From contig VXAY01006780.1 in the NCBI GenBank assembly GCA_013399855.1, positions 625,827-689,826 on the forward strand: DNA of 64,000 nucleotides, read 5' to 3'. Positions 35,239 through 47,789 of the stretch are shown here, in pieces. The notes beneath the pieces were generated by a model that saw nothing but the letters and a program-made list of their open reading frames with translations, ran no database searches and was not told the DNA's origin. The stretch comes from Oxyruncus cristatus. Its lineage: Eukaryota > Chordata > Aves > Passeriformes > Cotingidae. A program made the translations under genes and the position numbers. Positions within the stretch are counted from its first letter, which is position 1. Each line of letters opens with the position of its first letter.

Positions 35239-36856
35239 CTCCCCAGCCACAGAGAAGGGGAAGGCAGGGGAGTTGGAGGAGGAGGCTGCAGCTCTCAGAC
35301 TGAGCTCCCAACCCATAACATGGACCTTAAAACCAGGCATCAGGCAAACAGCCACCAAAGACAACGGGGTGTCCTTCCTTGTGCACTGAGGTCTGAGCTC
35401 CCACCCTCTCCAACAAGAAGGGCTCTGAGTTCAACCCAAACAAACCCAAAAGCTCTGTGATGTCCTTTTGACTCAGCCAAACTTCCCTCCCCAAGCTGGA
35501 CACATCCACTCTGCCACCCTCGAGGGTGGGGTGTGGGGACAGTGCCCTTCCATCAGCTGCAGCAGGGCAGGGGTGGCTGATGAGACACGGCGTGGAAAAG
35601 ACGCCTGAGTTTTTCCAGTCTATCCATTTTTGTCATGGGAGCTTCAATAAGTGTCTCGATCTCTGTTTCAATGCCTTAAGCACCTTTTTGCAAAAGGCCG
35701 CGATGTAAGAGAGTACATTTAAGAAATTAATTTCCCAAAGTTAATCATGCTCAGTGATTCGGCTCCGGCACAGCTGCTCCCCCGGCAGCTGTGGCTCCTC
35801 AGGAAGCGCGACGGCGGCAGCACAGTCAAGAGGCTCTGAGGAGTCTCCCGGCGTGGTATTTCTCTCCAGAAGATTGCAGATAAGACACTTAATTCTCCTG
35901 AAAAAAAATCAGCTAAGGGCTTTGACCTTCTGTTTGAATGCAGAATTAGCACTCCGGGAAAGGTTAATGAACAGAAGGGAGTAGGGAAATTTGCACTGAA
36001 ATACTCCTGAAATGGGTTTAAACACGTGCAGGTCTCTGGGCAGTCTGCGGCAGGAGGAACTGCTCCCCTTGTCCCCCGTGGCCACCAGAGAGGCAACCTT
36101 CTCAGAGAGGGGGAAAGGGAAAAGGAGGAGGAGGATTTCCTGCCAGAGGATGGGAAGGGACAGGGTTTCACTGCAGGTCTTGCCCATGGGAGACTTGTCT
36201 TGGTTCTCAGCTGAGACCCCCACGGAGAACACAAGATCTTGCTCTGGGCAGCCAAAATGTGTTTGTTTTCCTGACAAACTGATCTTGAATTACAATTAAT
36301 TTCTTTGCTTCCTCATGAAGCTGATGCTCATGCTAAGTAATTATTTTTTCATATGGTGAAAGGTGCAATAATTGCTGTCAGGCTCTTCCTCTCAGACTTG
36401 GCATCTCAGCCCCTTTAGCAAGGATCTCCTCTATGAGTGTTGATTTGGCCAATTCAGGCAAAAACCAACCCAACCTTCCCCCTCCACCTCCAAACCTTAG
36501 CAATTTCTAATTCCTCTACCACCCAAAAATCATGGCACCACTGCTGTAAATGACAAATCATAATGGTAAATACTGGAGTGAGTCCTCAAAGGAATGGCAA
36601 GAATTAAGGCTGCTATAATTTAATAATCACTTATTGTGTTCTTGACTTGTGTCATCAGAGGTATTTTACCTGTATTTAATGCTCATGCTTTTAGCAAAGC
36701 CTGGGAGTTGTGACAAGTGCTTTAATATACCAATAGATTACGAATATTGTGGGAAGAAATCCCTTCCACAGGCTGAGGCAGAAAAGCAAAACCAAAACAC
36801 ACCCCAGTGGGTTGTGATGCAGGTACTGCTCAGTACCAGGCCAGTGAATTCATTGT

Positions 36857-36906
36857 GGAATCACAGACTGGTTTTGGTGGGAAGGAACCTCAAACATCAT
36901 CTAGTG
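36857..36906 (-). repeat. CR1 3'-end fragment (type A)
   Basis: GGAATCACAGACTGGTTTTG, GTGGGAAGGAACCTCAAA and CATCATCTAG; about 50 bp only. Confidence 0.85.
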
Positions 36907-37054
36907 ATGATGGCACCAGTGCCTTTGGAAGGGTTAATAAGAGTAAAACAAGTATTGGGGAAAAAACCCACATTTGTCATTTGTTAAATGTCTAGAGACA
37001 CCATCTGAAGACAAAAGCCAAGGCTTGGAGGGAGCGAGCCAAGTCTGTGTGTAA

Positions 37055-37113
37055 TTATCCCTTGAATATTCAAAATATTGCTAGTTATTCCTTGAATATT
37101 CAAAATATTGCTA
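37055..37113 (+). repeat. 30-bp tandem duplication
   Basis: Two adjacent copies of a 30-bp unit containing CCTTGAATATTCAAAATATT. They differ mainly at one position (TTATCC versus TTATTC). A recent local duplication in non-repeat DNA. Confidence 0.9.
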
Positions 37114-38519
37114 TTAAAACAACTCTCAGCTCCAATTCCAGTGCAGTGATCACACCCAGTGTAGAGACATGTAAAGAATATATATTTGCTCTATAGCAGG
37201 ATGTGTTTGTGCTCCTGGTGTGGTAATGGCAGCTTCCCTGGCACCAGGCAGGGGGACACCAGTCATCCGGCAATCCCAAATCCCTCAAACTCTTAAAATC
37301 CCTCCACATTTTCTGCAAACCTCAAACCCCAAGGTTTGAGTTGGTGACTAAGGGACAAAGAGCAACTCGCATAAAAAAAAAAGCCTTAGGGAAGGTTCTG
37401 GGAACGGTTGGGATTGCCCTCAGCTCCTGTCCTCTACCTTTTCCACTGGGGCATCTTTTGCTTTTTTCCCTGCTCCAGGATAAATTCCTGGGATTAACAG
37501 AAATAGCATCCTGTTATAAGGAACACCCTGTAAAGGCATAACATCCTGAGTAGGAAATAACATCCAAATGTCAAATTCACATTCAAGGGTGGGTATCCCA
37601 TGCTGTTGGAGGCTGGAAATAGACCTGCTGAGGTGTCCCTCAGTGATGGTGGAGCCCACCTACCTTCTGCCCACACAGGGCTCCGTGGCAGCAGAGAAGA
37701 CCCATCGCAGTGTCCTTGCAAACATATCCCAGTGTCCCTGCAAACCCATCCCGGCGTCTCTGCAAACAGCCCCTGCCTTGTCCCACCTGCCCCAGAGGAG
37801 GGTGACACTCTCAAAGACACAGCACCCAACTCTTATCAATAACTTATGCAAATGCACTGAGCAGAGTGCTCCCGCAGATGTTCTTAATTAAACCAGCCCA
37901 GCCCGAGCCCACATGAAGCAATAACCCCCAAAATGCCTCCCTGCTCTCATATGTTCTGAACCACCGCTGCAGGATACTCCAGGAGTATTATTTTTGTAAG
38001 AGTAAACCATTTGCTAAATAAGCCACCTGTTAAATAAACACTCCCACTCTCCAAATATTGTTATTTTGTTTTCCAGGCTATGCACAATCTGGATTTATTT
38101 TAGATGAAAAAAGATAATCACTAAAGCAGAAAACCCCCCAAAAACAGTATTTTGACTATTTACAACCATCCATCTTGTGTGCACATCTGCTCCTTTGCAA
38201 GCTGGCAGAACTCTTCCATTAAAAGAGATTCACAGTTCCTTATTCAGCCGGGAGCTAATGAATTTCCTTCATCAGGCCTTGGCACTCTCCCTTTTTCTTC
38301 TTCAAGCCTTGAATTGCTCCTCATACCCCTGACTTCCTTTCTGTATCTTCTCATAGGGACAAATCCCCACCCCAGATCACTTAAGCAAAGTTGCCACAGG
38401 AGTAAGGGCAGAGTTTGTCTCCTGTTCCATCATACTTTAACAGCCAAGCTCACCCTTATCCCACCTCAAACCTGTCTGTACAGGAACATACTGTTGCACC
38501 ACAGCCCCTGGAAACCATG

Positions 38520-38632
38520 GAATAGAACAGAATAGAATAGGACAGAATAGAACAGAATAGAATTAGAATAGAATAGAATTAGAATAGAATACTGCAGTTG
38601 GAAGGGACCCTACAACAATGATTTAGCCCAAG
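38520..38632 (-). repeat. CR1 3'-end fragment with expanded AATAG-type tail
   Basis: About 70 bp of AGAAT/AGAATAG units (38520-38590) precede GCAGTTGGAAGGGACC and the decayed end of a type D-like CR1. The tail unit departs from the usual octamer, so it has probably expanded as a microsatellite. Confidence 0.85.
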
Positions 38633-38717
38633 TTCAGGATGTTAAAAGCCAACACTGCCCTTAGAGCTGATGTCTGGTCCCTTCTCTCCATTGTGATGAA
38701 TAAGCTAGGTCAGATAC

Positions 38718-39025
38718 AATCATGGAATTGTTTAGGTTGGAAAAGCGCTCTCAGACCATCGAGTCCAACCATTCTCCAGCACTGCCAAGGCCACCACTAA
38801 CCCTTGTACCCAAGTACCACATCCACATGGCTTTTCAATCCCTCCAGGGATGGGGACTCCGCCACTGCCCTGGGCAGCCCCTTCCTAGGCCTGAACACCC
38901 TTTCCATGAAGAAATTTTTCCTCACCCAAACTAAACCTCCCCTGTCACAGCTTGAGGCCATTTCTTCTTGTGCTGCCCCTTGTCCCCTGGATGCAGAGCC
39001 CGACCCCCACCTGGCTCCACCTTCC
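38718..39025 (-). repeat. CR1 LINE, 5'-truncated (type B, about 305 bp)
   Basis: ATCATGGAATTGTTTAGG, then type B sequence with CACTGCCAAGGCCACCAC, ending at CCCCACCTGGCTCCACC. Confidence 0.94.
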
Positions 39026-41986
39026 AAGGAGCCACAAGCACCCTCTAAGTGGTGTGTGCAGCCATTTACCAGGGATTTTAAATTACTTTAGGGATTTTCT
39101 GTCCTCGTATCTGACAATTACATCTTGTTGTCTCAAATAATTACTCAGCTCAGGCAGAGGTTTGGGAATCCCTGGGGACATCCTGCTCCTGCTGTACCTG
39201 CACAGAAAGCCTGGCTGGCTTGGGAAGAGACTGTGCAGGCTCTTATCTTGTGGGAATAATGGCACATGAAAGCAGTCCCATGGAAATCTGACTGATTGGC
39301 AGTAAAAGCTGGGAAGGTGATCATCTAAGTGCATAAAACGTGGCCATAAAGACACTCTGGCATTATGAGCTCAGGAAATTGCAGGCACAGAACTGGCCCA
39401 AACTGCTTTTCCCAATCAGCCCCATTATCCATCCCCTGGTCTCTCTCATAAGGAGCCTTTGTGAGCACCGTTTTTTGGGGCTGTTTTACATTTTCACATA
39501 TATTTTCCTGCTCTTTGACACTCACCACCCAGCAGCTTGGCTCCATAACCTGTAGTGGATATTTTTCCTGTGCCTTCTGAATGAGGCAGTGACAAAATCC
39601 TCCAGGCAAGTCTCACGCTGTCCTTAACAAGAACCCTTTCTCTGCCCAGTTTTCACCCAGCTACAGGTTTACCTGGACCTCTTAAACACTAAACCCTATC
39701 AGCTCATGATATTTTTCCAATCATTTTTATACCTCTTGACTCTAGTGGAGATTCTGAGCAAATTTCACAAAGCCTGTGTTACTCATTTCACCCCAAATGC
39801 AGTTCATGAATTAATGGTGTCTTTTAACTGGGCTGCTAATCCCTCTCCCAGAAAAAAAAAAAAAAAATCTAAAAATATCATAATACTTCTCATTTTTAGG
39901 TACCATGCTGTAAACATGTTAAAGATAGTTTAATAAATGAGAGGCTTTAATTAGAGCAGAGCAAGCCCAGTATATTCATATACATATAATAGACGTGTAG
40001 GATAAAAGAAGAGAGAGATGGACCCTTTTAAGGCAGACCCTTTCCTCAACTCTCCATCTCAGCCTTTTCCACAAAGAAATCCAGGATTTGTTTCATTCAA
40101 AGGGTAGACTTCAAATTTCTATACTCCTGTCAGGGCAGCATTAAATATTAAAGCCAGATATTAAAATTTCAAGGAACCTAAATTAAACCTGAGGTATTCA
40201 AAAATAAGTGTCCCTGAATATTTCATGGTAAAGATTTTGTAATTAACTTCAGAAATCTCTCACATGAAGAAAGTGAGGAGCTATCTAATAAAATGTGACC
40301 ATCCCAGCGACCTTCCAGAGGGTTGCTCTCCATCCACTGAAGGATTTATGTTTCTTGGGCTCTGTGACATCTCTATGGCTTCCCAAGGAAGCCTTGCCAG
40401 CCCTTTGTCTTCTCCAGGCTACTTCTCCCCTGAGCATCCCAGGTGTCCCATCCCTCATGCAATAAACAGACTTGTGCGTGGAACCAAAGGGGCCAGGACT
40501 CACCAGAGCAGTTCACCAACTTCAGATTTAATGAGACAACAAGGAGATGTTATTTATGGTTCCTTTAACTTTGAATGTCCTGTGAAAGATTCCTGGATTT
40601 ACTAAGGAGGAGGAGCAAAACAACCTAAATCGGGATGGGGTCTGTAGCGTCTGTAAGTAGGATTTCCTCCATTATTCAGAAGGACAGGCTGACATCCAAG
40701 GAGCAATTGCCCATTAGTGTCCTCCAAAGATGTTCCAGCTGGACCACTCTCAGTTTCCCACCAGCATCAGATTGTTTACAGCTAACACTGATAACATCTG
40801 CTCCTCTCTGCACAGAAAGCTTTGGGAGAGACGTCCATGCCAGCACAGAGCTGGCCCAATATTTCAGTGTCAGCATGGGAAAGCAGCTAAAAAATACCCC
40901 CACAGATAATAAACCAATTTAAATGAGGGTGTCTGTCTGAGCTTGGGAAATTAATGTGTAGTAAAATGGTCTGTGAAGATGCAAAAAAATAGGAACCAGC
41001 TCTAAATCAGTGCAGCAGCAGCAGCATTAGGGCGTCTCCTCCTCCCTTCACCCGAGTTCTTGGGGCTGTGAAACAACCCTGTTTACAACGCACTTCCTAG
41101 AAATTCATTATATAAGAACTAGAATTTGTTACTCTAAAGGCTATGACCCATGTGCATTTTTGTAAAAGGAAAGTTGCTTTAAACCAAAGCTGTGCCAAAT
41201 TTTTACCTCTTCTGGAGAATTTGAGTGCAGCAAGTAAGGTCGGTGATGTACAGCACAGTTTGTACCCAGCCAGAAGGCCCTGGGTGCTGTCCTAGGTAGC
41301 CAGCTGTCAGTCTGTGCATGTTAAGGCTGTGGACTAAGCCTGAGCTACTGTTTAAAACTGCATAATTAACCGTACATAATTAGCAATACCCTCAGAGAAG
41401 CCAGTTCCCAGGATCACCAGCACCATGTGCTGCCTCTGCTCAGCCCACGTCTGCAGATAAGGGGGATCCTGCTACTGAAAGCTCTTATACTTGTGGAAAT
41501 CTAATAGATATCAGTGTAAATAGAATATAAAAAGTAAGTCATTGCCTTCAATCACTGTGAAGAGGCTTAAATGCCTTCCCAAAGGAGAATATTGGTCTAT
41601 GACAATGGGCAGAAGATAAAGAGCAGATTCAATGGTACAGACTGTAATTTAGTATTCACAGTTTGTCTAATCAAAGTAAACACACCCTTGCATAGGAACA
41701 CGTAAAAGTCATTGAATTAACATGGAAAAGGGAAAGAAAGTCATCAACTTAGTGGTGAGACAAAATAATTACCAGCCTTCAGAAGTTACAAAGGAAACTG
41801 TTGGGGCTTGACACCATCTCTGGAGGAGATCAGCTCAGGGGACACCTGGGGACAGGGGAGCACTTCTGCCCACTGAGGGCCCACCACTCCAGCAGTATCT
41901 TGAGGACATGAGACAATTTTAGTTATTGCTCCAGAACCTTCTCCAATGCACTTGTTCTCATAAAATGTCATGTGGCTTCCTCAGGA

Positions 41987-42242
41987 AATCATGGAATCAT
42001 GGAATGGGTTGGGTTGGGAGGGACCTTAAAACCCATCCAGTTCCACCCCCTGCCATGGGCAGAGACACTTTCCACTATCCCAGGTTGCTCCAAGCCCTGT
42101 CCAACCTGGCCTTGAACACTTCCAGGGATGGGGCAGCCACAGCTTCTCTGGGCAACCTGTGCCAGGGCTTCACCATCCTCACAGGGAAGGATTTCTTCCC
42201 AATATCCCATCTAACCCTGCCCTTCCTCAGCTGAAAGCCATT
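41987..42242 (-). repeat. CR1 LINE, 5'-truncated (type A, about 255 bp)
   Basis: AATCATGGAATCATGGAATG, the type A region, to the CCCAATATCCCATCTAACCC block and CCTCAGCTGAAAGCC. Confidence 0.95.
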
Positions 42243-42647
42243 ATCAGAAGATAGAGTAAACCAGGGACCCACCGGGGGGTGGTGACTCTTCCAGATCATT
42301 GCAGTTTGTCCCCAGTGCCATCATGGGAGCCTTGGCTCCAGTGCAGTGATATTGTGGGAGTGTTACAGAAGAGGGCAGGGCCCTGGCAGGGGCAGCAGAG
42401 GGAAAGCAGTGACTCTGATTTATATCTCAGGGGGAATTAATTCATCGTTCACGCAGGACTTACCATGGCAGCAATAAATTCAGTTTGTCTGATAAAGGCA
42501 GCAGCACTAAAGAATTCTGGGATCTTTTGCCAGACTGGAAAATGCAGCCTGTGTCTTCCTTCCCTCCTCAGCCCTGCTCAGTGCTCACAGTGCTGCCTTT
42601 GGAAAGGGTCAGAGGCAGAAAACAGAGCAGAGAAAAACCTTGAAGGC

Positions 42648-42718
42648 ATCATAGAATAGAATCACAGAATATCCTGAGTTGGAAGGAACCCAAAAGGATC
42701 ATCAAAGTCCAACTCCTT
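42648..42718 (-). repeat. CR1 3'-end fragment (type D)
   Basis: CATAGAATAGAATCACAGAA, ATCCTGAGTTGGAAGG and CAAAGTCCAACTCC; about 70 bp. Confidence 0.92.
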
Positions 42719-43361
42719 GACACCAGGTTCATGCCACACTGCAACAAGTAACTGAATATAATCCTTAATTTTCCTAAGATAGTTTCAAAACAGTGAGTTT
42801 AGAGTTTGCAAGCCGTGTTTATGCCCTTTCTCAGGTGGCGGGCAGCTGTGGTTTTATTTTGCACTAAGTTCTTTCTCTAATATTCATCCCCAGTCATCAA
42901 CAAAATAAGTTAATAGATGTAGGCGACTGTAATGACAGTAAATGCTGTGTGGGAGGCACCATCCACGCTGCATTGTCAGTTCCTGCATGTGAAATTAAAT
43001 ATACTATTCCAGGCAAATGCTAATATATTCCAGGAGCACTTTTCCACAAACAGATTTTTAAAAGGCAGTAGAGTAAAAAGGTAATATTAATGATGCATTG
43101 AAATAATTGGGTGGCTGTGAGGTTAGGACCCTGGGTTTTTTTCTGGAGGGTCTCTCTTGCTATTGGCATGAAATGATCTAAATGAAAGAAACATCCAGGG
43201 TCACATCACTGCTGCCCAAAAATAGTACAGTGGCATTAACCCTCATTTGTGAACAGGATGTTCTCTTATAAATGGGCTTCGCTGTTGGAGCCAGAGCCAT
43301 GTGACACCTTACAGCCTGGCTTCTGATGAAAAATTAGGTGAAAGACAAAACATAAAATCAT

Positions 43362-43614
43362 CTCAGAATACCAGACTGGGTTGGACTGAAAGGGACCTCA
43401 AAGCCCATCCCTGCCCATCCCTTTCCATCCCTGCCATGGGCAGGGGCACCTTCCACTATCCCAGGTTGCTGCAAGCCCAGTCCAACCTGGCCTTGGACAC
43501 TTCCAGGGATAGGGAAGCCACAGCTTCTCTGGGCAACCTGTGCCAGGGCATCCTCCCAGGGAACAATTCCTTCCCAATATCCCATCTAAATCTCCCCTCC
43601 TTCAGCTCAAGGCC
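43362..43614 (-). repeat. CR1 LINE, 5'-truncated (type A, about 250 bp)
   Basis: CTCAGAATACCAGACTGGG, then the type A region with a local CCATCCCTGCCCATCC duplication near 43405, ending near CTCCTTCAGCTCAAGGCC. Confidence 0.94.
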
Positions 43615-44705
43615 AGGGCTGGGCTCCTGCAGGGCAGGGCAGAGCATTCCCCTTGGGTTTAACAAGCACTGCCTGTCTTTGGGAGATTGTAACTATTGAT
43701 TATTCCTCTGCCCTGATGGACTTGGGATTTTTCTCTCCTGTTTTACACAACAGCAATCAGGAAGCTGAGGATACAACAGCATGTTGAGCCCTGAGCAAAA
43801 ACACCTCAGGTTCTGGTACATCTTGCTTATATTTTAATTACTCCACTAATACAGGGAGGATTTTGCAGAGCAGTGCCCTGAATAACACCTTGGTTTGGAG
43901 CCATATGTTCTTCATTCCACAAAATATCTTTCCTTGGTGATCCAGAGCACAAGGCTTAGCACGTTAGCATATGATAAGAAAATTTAAAAGAATAAATAAG
44001 CTCAGCATTAAGCAGCCAACATAACAATAACACCTGAGTGATGTGGCAGAGACTAGAGCTAAAAATAGCTTAGAAAACCAAAAATACTTGCAGACAAGTA
44101 ATGAAAGTGTGTTTTTAAGGTGATTTATTAGGAAGTATGAAGCAGTCCTGGCTTTGTGCTGAGCTGTGAACAGTGAAATTGGAATAAACAAAATAATCTT
44201 GCTGTGTTAATAGCTTGCTCTAAACTCCCCATATGTATCACACTCTCCCAGTTGCCAGGTGAGGACCATGACTTAAAGGAGAGATTCTGTTTAAAATCTT
44301 CATCTAACTAGAAAGAGAAGTGAGTGAAGGTAGAGACACTGACCCTGCTCCTGGGAATGGGGAGGAAGGTGCCAGGGGCTGCTCCAGGAGGTTATTCCAC
44401 CCCTCCAGGGCAGGACTTGGCTGTTCTGGGTTGGACAGGGACAAACAAGGCCATGGCATTCTTGGGTGTACCATGGCAGTGTTGGGGAAGGCACCTTTGG
44501 AAGGTGTTCTCAGAACATTCTACCAGGGAAAATAGACACTATTTGCACAACGGGGGGAATTAAGAGCCAATTCCACCTTCCCTCTTCAAGCTGATCCCTG
44601 CCTGGAACACCACAGAGAGCCAAGGAGAGAATTGGCAACCTGGAGCTTCAGCAGCTCTTCATGGAGCTCACAGGGGGCAATGGGAGAGCCTGGCTTGTGG
44701 GTTTG

Positions 44706-44791
44706 AAATAAAATAGAATACAGGAAATTAAAAGAAATCATATATAAAATAAAATTAAATATACAACTAAATTAAATTAAATTAAATTAAA
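44706..44791 (+). repeat. AT-rich stretch with (AAATT)n microsatellite
   Basis: A-rich sequence with scattered AAATA/AAATT units, ending in about five clean AAATT units at 44768-44791. It lies 100 bp before the CR1 tail at 44895. Confidence 0.85.
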
Positions 44792-44894
44792 CAAAACCCC
44801 CTCTCTGCCCAAGGTCCATTTCAATGTGCTGGTGGAATTCCAAACATCACATGGCCAATGGCCATTCAATATTGCAAAGGTGCTCACTCTTCAT

Positions 44895-45027
44895 TATAGA
44901 ATCACAGAGTCACAGAACAGTTTGGGTTGGGAGGGACCTCAAAGTTCATCCAGTCCCACCCCCTGCCATGGGCAGGGACACTTTCCACTAGACCAGGTTG
45001 CTCCAAGCCCTGCCCAGTCTTGAACAG
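44895..45027 (-). repeat. CR1 LINE, 5'-truncated (type A, about 130 bp)
   Basis: TATAGAATCACAGAGTCACA, then the type A region to CCAAGCCCTGCCCAGTC. Confidence 0.94.
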
Positions 45028-45381
45028 CTTTTGCTTCACTTGCTGACCGTGCCACACTCAGTGATGGTCTTTCCAATACCTCTTGGCCAGGAAAATGAAG
45101 GAAATGCCAGTCTCCAACTCCGAGTGTTTCAGGGTGAATTTGGAAGCAGAGATCCTGGTGCAGTGATCCTGTCCCCACCCCAAGGCTCTGTGGGGCACAG
45201 GGACTGAGAGCCGTGTCACGGGGCTGGCTCTGAATTGTGTCCCTGTTCCAAAATTCCTTTCCTTGACTTCCCTCTACTCTGAGCCCAAAACATCTGAATC
45301 CTCATCGGCTGGTTTGCCAGTTCCCATGAGTGTTCTTTGTGCAGCAGCTCCCCCAGGTCCCAGCACATGTGGGAGCACACA

Positions 45382-45432
45382 CAGCTGCCAATAAATACAT
45401 CTATGCCAACAAATACAGCTGCCAATAAATAC
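45382..45432 (+). repeat. Short tandem repeat, unit about 17 bp, three copies
   Basis: CAGCTGCCAATAAATAC occurs at 45382 and 45416 with the variant ATGCCAACAAATACA between. Two of the three units contain AATAAA, so several poly(A)-like hexamers here are repeat by-products. Confidence 0.85.
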
Positions 45433-45910
45433 TATGACAAAGGACTTTTATTAGCAGCAGACTTTTAGGGAAGAGAATAAAACATACATTAGAAATCTTA
45501 TTAACAGTGTTGGTCATTACTGCAAGAGGGAAAACTGCTTTCCCAGGGATTTGGTTTCTTTTTTTCTTCCTAATGGGCTCTTCTCTCTCCCCATCACCAA
45601 CAGACAATGTTGAATATTAACATTTACTCAGCAGTTATCAGGTTTAGATTTCTTCATAAAGCCAGTAATTCCAATAACGTTGTTGCTCCACTCCTGTATC
45701 ATTTCTTTGATAAATATGGACAGCGATCCAGCAGCAAAGCTCCCAGTGATGCTGCAGAAGGACCAGGGAGGGTATTTTGGTTAATTCAGTCCTGTGCAGA
45801 CTCATGAAAAACTAGGTTAAAGCATCATCAAAGAGGGTTTTGTAAAATAGTTGTTCCTCTATTTTTTCAACAACAAAATCCAGTATTTTTGAGGATCTCC
45901 AGCATCTCAA

Positions 45911-46088
45911 GCACAGAATCACAGAATCAGAGAATTGTTAAAGTTGGAAAAGCCCTCCAGGATCATTTGAGTCCAACCTGTGGCCGATCCCCACCTTGTC
46001 ACCCAGCTCAGTGAGTGCCATGTCCAGTTGTTCCTTGGACATCTCCGGAGATGGGGACTCCACCACCTCCCTGGGCAGCCCGTTCATT
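45911..46088 (-). repeat. CR1 LINE, 5'-truncated (type C)
   Basis: GCACAGAATCACAGAATCAG, then GTTGGAAAAGCCCTCCAGG and CCACCTCCCTGGGCAGCCC. Confidence 0.94.
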
Positions 46089-46421
46089 CTGTGAAAAACC
46101 AGATTTAAATGTGTCACTGCAGCTGCTGCAGCTCCATTTGCTCTCTGTGAACCAGAGTCAAAAGGCATCAGTAGGGGACGGGACAAGACAATTCCAATGA
46201 AATGTTCCCAGACATTTCCAACTAAAACTGGAGAAGCAAATTATTCGAAAAGGTCTTAATTATTGTTACCCTCAAAACAAACAGTAGATGATAGGATGAG
46301 TTCTGTGAGAGACAGAGTAAACCCCATTTCTAGGACAGGAAAAATTTATTATGAACATGTATGAACACAGTAAAGCTGCTACAACCCACTGCTTATATTT
46401 TTCTACAAAACAGATCTAATA

Positions 46422-46590
46422 GAGAATCACATAATTCCAGATTGTTTTGGATTGGGAGGAACCTTAAAGCCCCTCCAGTCCCACCCCTTGCCATGGGCAG
46501 AAACAACTTCCACTATTCCAGGTTGCTCCAAGCCCCATCTAACCTGGCCTTGGACACTTCCAGGGATCAGGCAGCCACATCTGCTCTGGA
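46422..46590 (-). repeat. CR1 LINE, 5'-truncated (type A)
   Basis: AGAATCACATAATTCCAGA, the type A region, then TCCAGGGATCAGGCAGCC. Moderately diverged. Confidence 0.92.
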
Positions 46591-46740
46591 CACATAACTG
46601 TGGTATATTTTGTACTCCTCCCAGGGAGTGGAGCATTGTTGCATCTGTTAAACTTATTTGCATGAGGGATGAGGATACGGAGCTGATATTCTCAACCTAA
46701 TCTCCCTGTCAGCCTCTGAAAGCTTGAAAAGCTTGAGAGA

Positions 46741-47340
46741 TAAACCCCAATCTGAGCGATCACGCAGCAGCTCCCGATTACACAGCTCAAAACACCCGAT
46801 CAAAGCACGTGTATGAGCAAAGTCACTGCACTGTTAATGCCTCCCCTTCAAAAAATTAATGCACCTGAGCGTGGCACCGACACAGGTCACAGAGGCAGAG
46901 CCCGTGTAAGCTCCAGGAGCTCCCACACGGCGTATCACTGCAAACTGTTTTCTTCCGTGGCAAGTGCTAATTCCTAAGGCAATGAATGGATATTGAATGT
47001 ACAGTTGGCTTGGCGTTCCATCTCCCCAGTCCCTTCGTTTTGGCAGGTTTGATCCGGATGACCTTTCCTCGGCAGGGATTTGCTGTTTAATTACGAGCTG
47101 GGGGAGCTGGGCTGTGCAACGGAATCGCTCCGTAGCCAGCGCTCCATGTACCAGGGGCTGCCTGCTGGGAGCCGGGCAGGGATCACCCAGCAGGGCCCTC
47201 CTGAAATCACTCAGCGGAATAACAGCGCTGACGGCAAAGCTACTTACGGGCTAACAGGGTCAGGGAGGCATTAAGAGGCACAAAGGGGAGCCTGGCATTA
47301 CCCACCCGCTCGGAACACAAAGCTTCCGTGGCAGGGCTGG
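46741..47340. promoter_or_regulatory. CpG-rich unique block, possible enhancer or promoter
   Basis: I count 28 CpG dinucleotides in these 600 bases, about one per 21 bp. Most of the window is strongly CpG-depleted, with many 60-base lines having none. The block is not CR1 or any other repeat I recognise. Such CpG retention in unique DNA suggests an unmethylated regulatory element: an enhancer, or a promoter for a transcript ending near 51.3 kb. No TATA box or clear start site is evident, and the longest open frames (about 85 codons) look random. Confidence 0.35.
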
Positions 47341-47789
47341 TGCTGAAAGCAAACATTTGTACAGCCCTTCACCCATGGAAATCCAATCAGCTCTAGGGAA
47401 TTAGTGCTGGGGTGTAAGGAGGGATGAGGGGATAGGTGGGATGAGCACCTGCCCAGGCAGCACTTCCCTTGTGCTCCAGTGGTCTCACCGCTTCCCTGCT
47501 CAAGGCTGTGCAGGTTCTGGGGTTCCCTGTGCCCCCTCTGATCCCCTGCAGGCCAATTCCAGAGTGTCCTGGAGTTCGCATTTGACAGCCCATCGTGCCA
47601 GTCCCCGGCACGCTGCTGGAGGGAAGAGTCACTTCCCAGTTAGTGCAGCACAGCCAGTGAGATTCCCAGGTGGAAGAGGCTGAGTAAATTGGAAGTGTTT
47701 ATTAAAAGGAGCCTCAAAAGAGAGAAAAAACACATAGGAAGGACTCAGCAGGAATCTGACCCCTTGCTTTTTTTCCTGGGACCCCATTC

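Larger units (their letters stand above)
30438..36856 (+). other. Downstream of NEGR1: possible extended 3' UTR
   Basis: This is mostly unique sequence with one CR1 fragment (31692-31757, minus strand) and the 14-bp minisatellite at 35018-35238. AATAAA occurs at 31562, 31879 and 33814. Open frames here (the longest is 178 codons on the minus strand at 35719-36255) show no domain I recognise. A small CpG-rich patch lies at about 35758-35860. Whether this is transcribed with NEGR1 is not decided by the sequence. Confidence 0.45.
36907..46421 (+). other. CR1-rich region downstream of NEGR1, no gene seen
   Basis: CR1 copies, all on the minus strand, lie at 38520, 38718, 41987, 42648, 43362, 44895 and 45911, with another just beyond at 46422. 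A 30-bp tandem duplication is at 37055-37113, an AAATT microsatellite at 44768-44791 and a 17-bp repeat at 45382-45432. The unique stretches 37114-38519, 39026-41986, 43615-44705 and 45028-45910 show no exon or RNA gene that I can support. Confidence 0.5.

Noticed and set aside
35002..35460. 152-codon open frame with a repeated Leu/Pro/Trp/Ser pattern
   Set aside because: The pattern comes from the 14-bp minisatellite read in rotating frames.
35719..36255. 178-codon minus-strand open frame, the longest outside repeats
   Set aside because: No recognisable domain or signal, overlapping open frames on the other strand, and locally higher GC that lowers stop-codon frequency.
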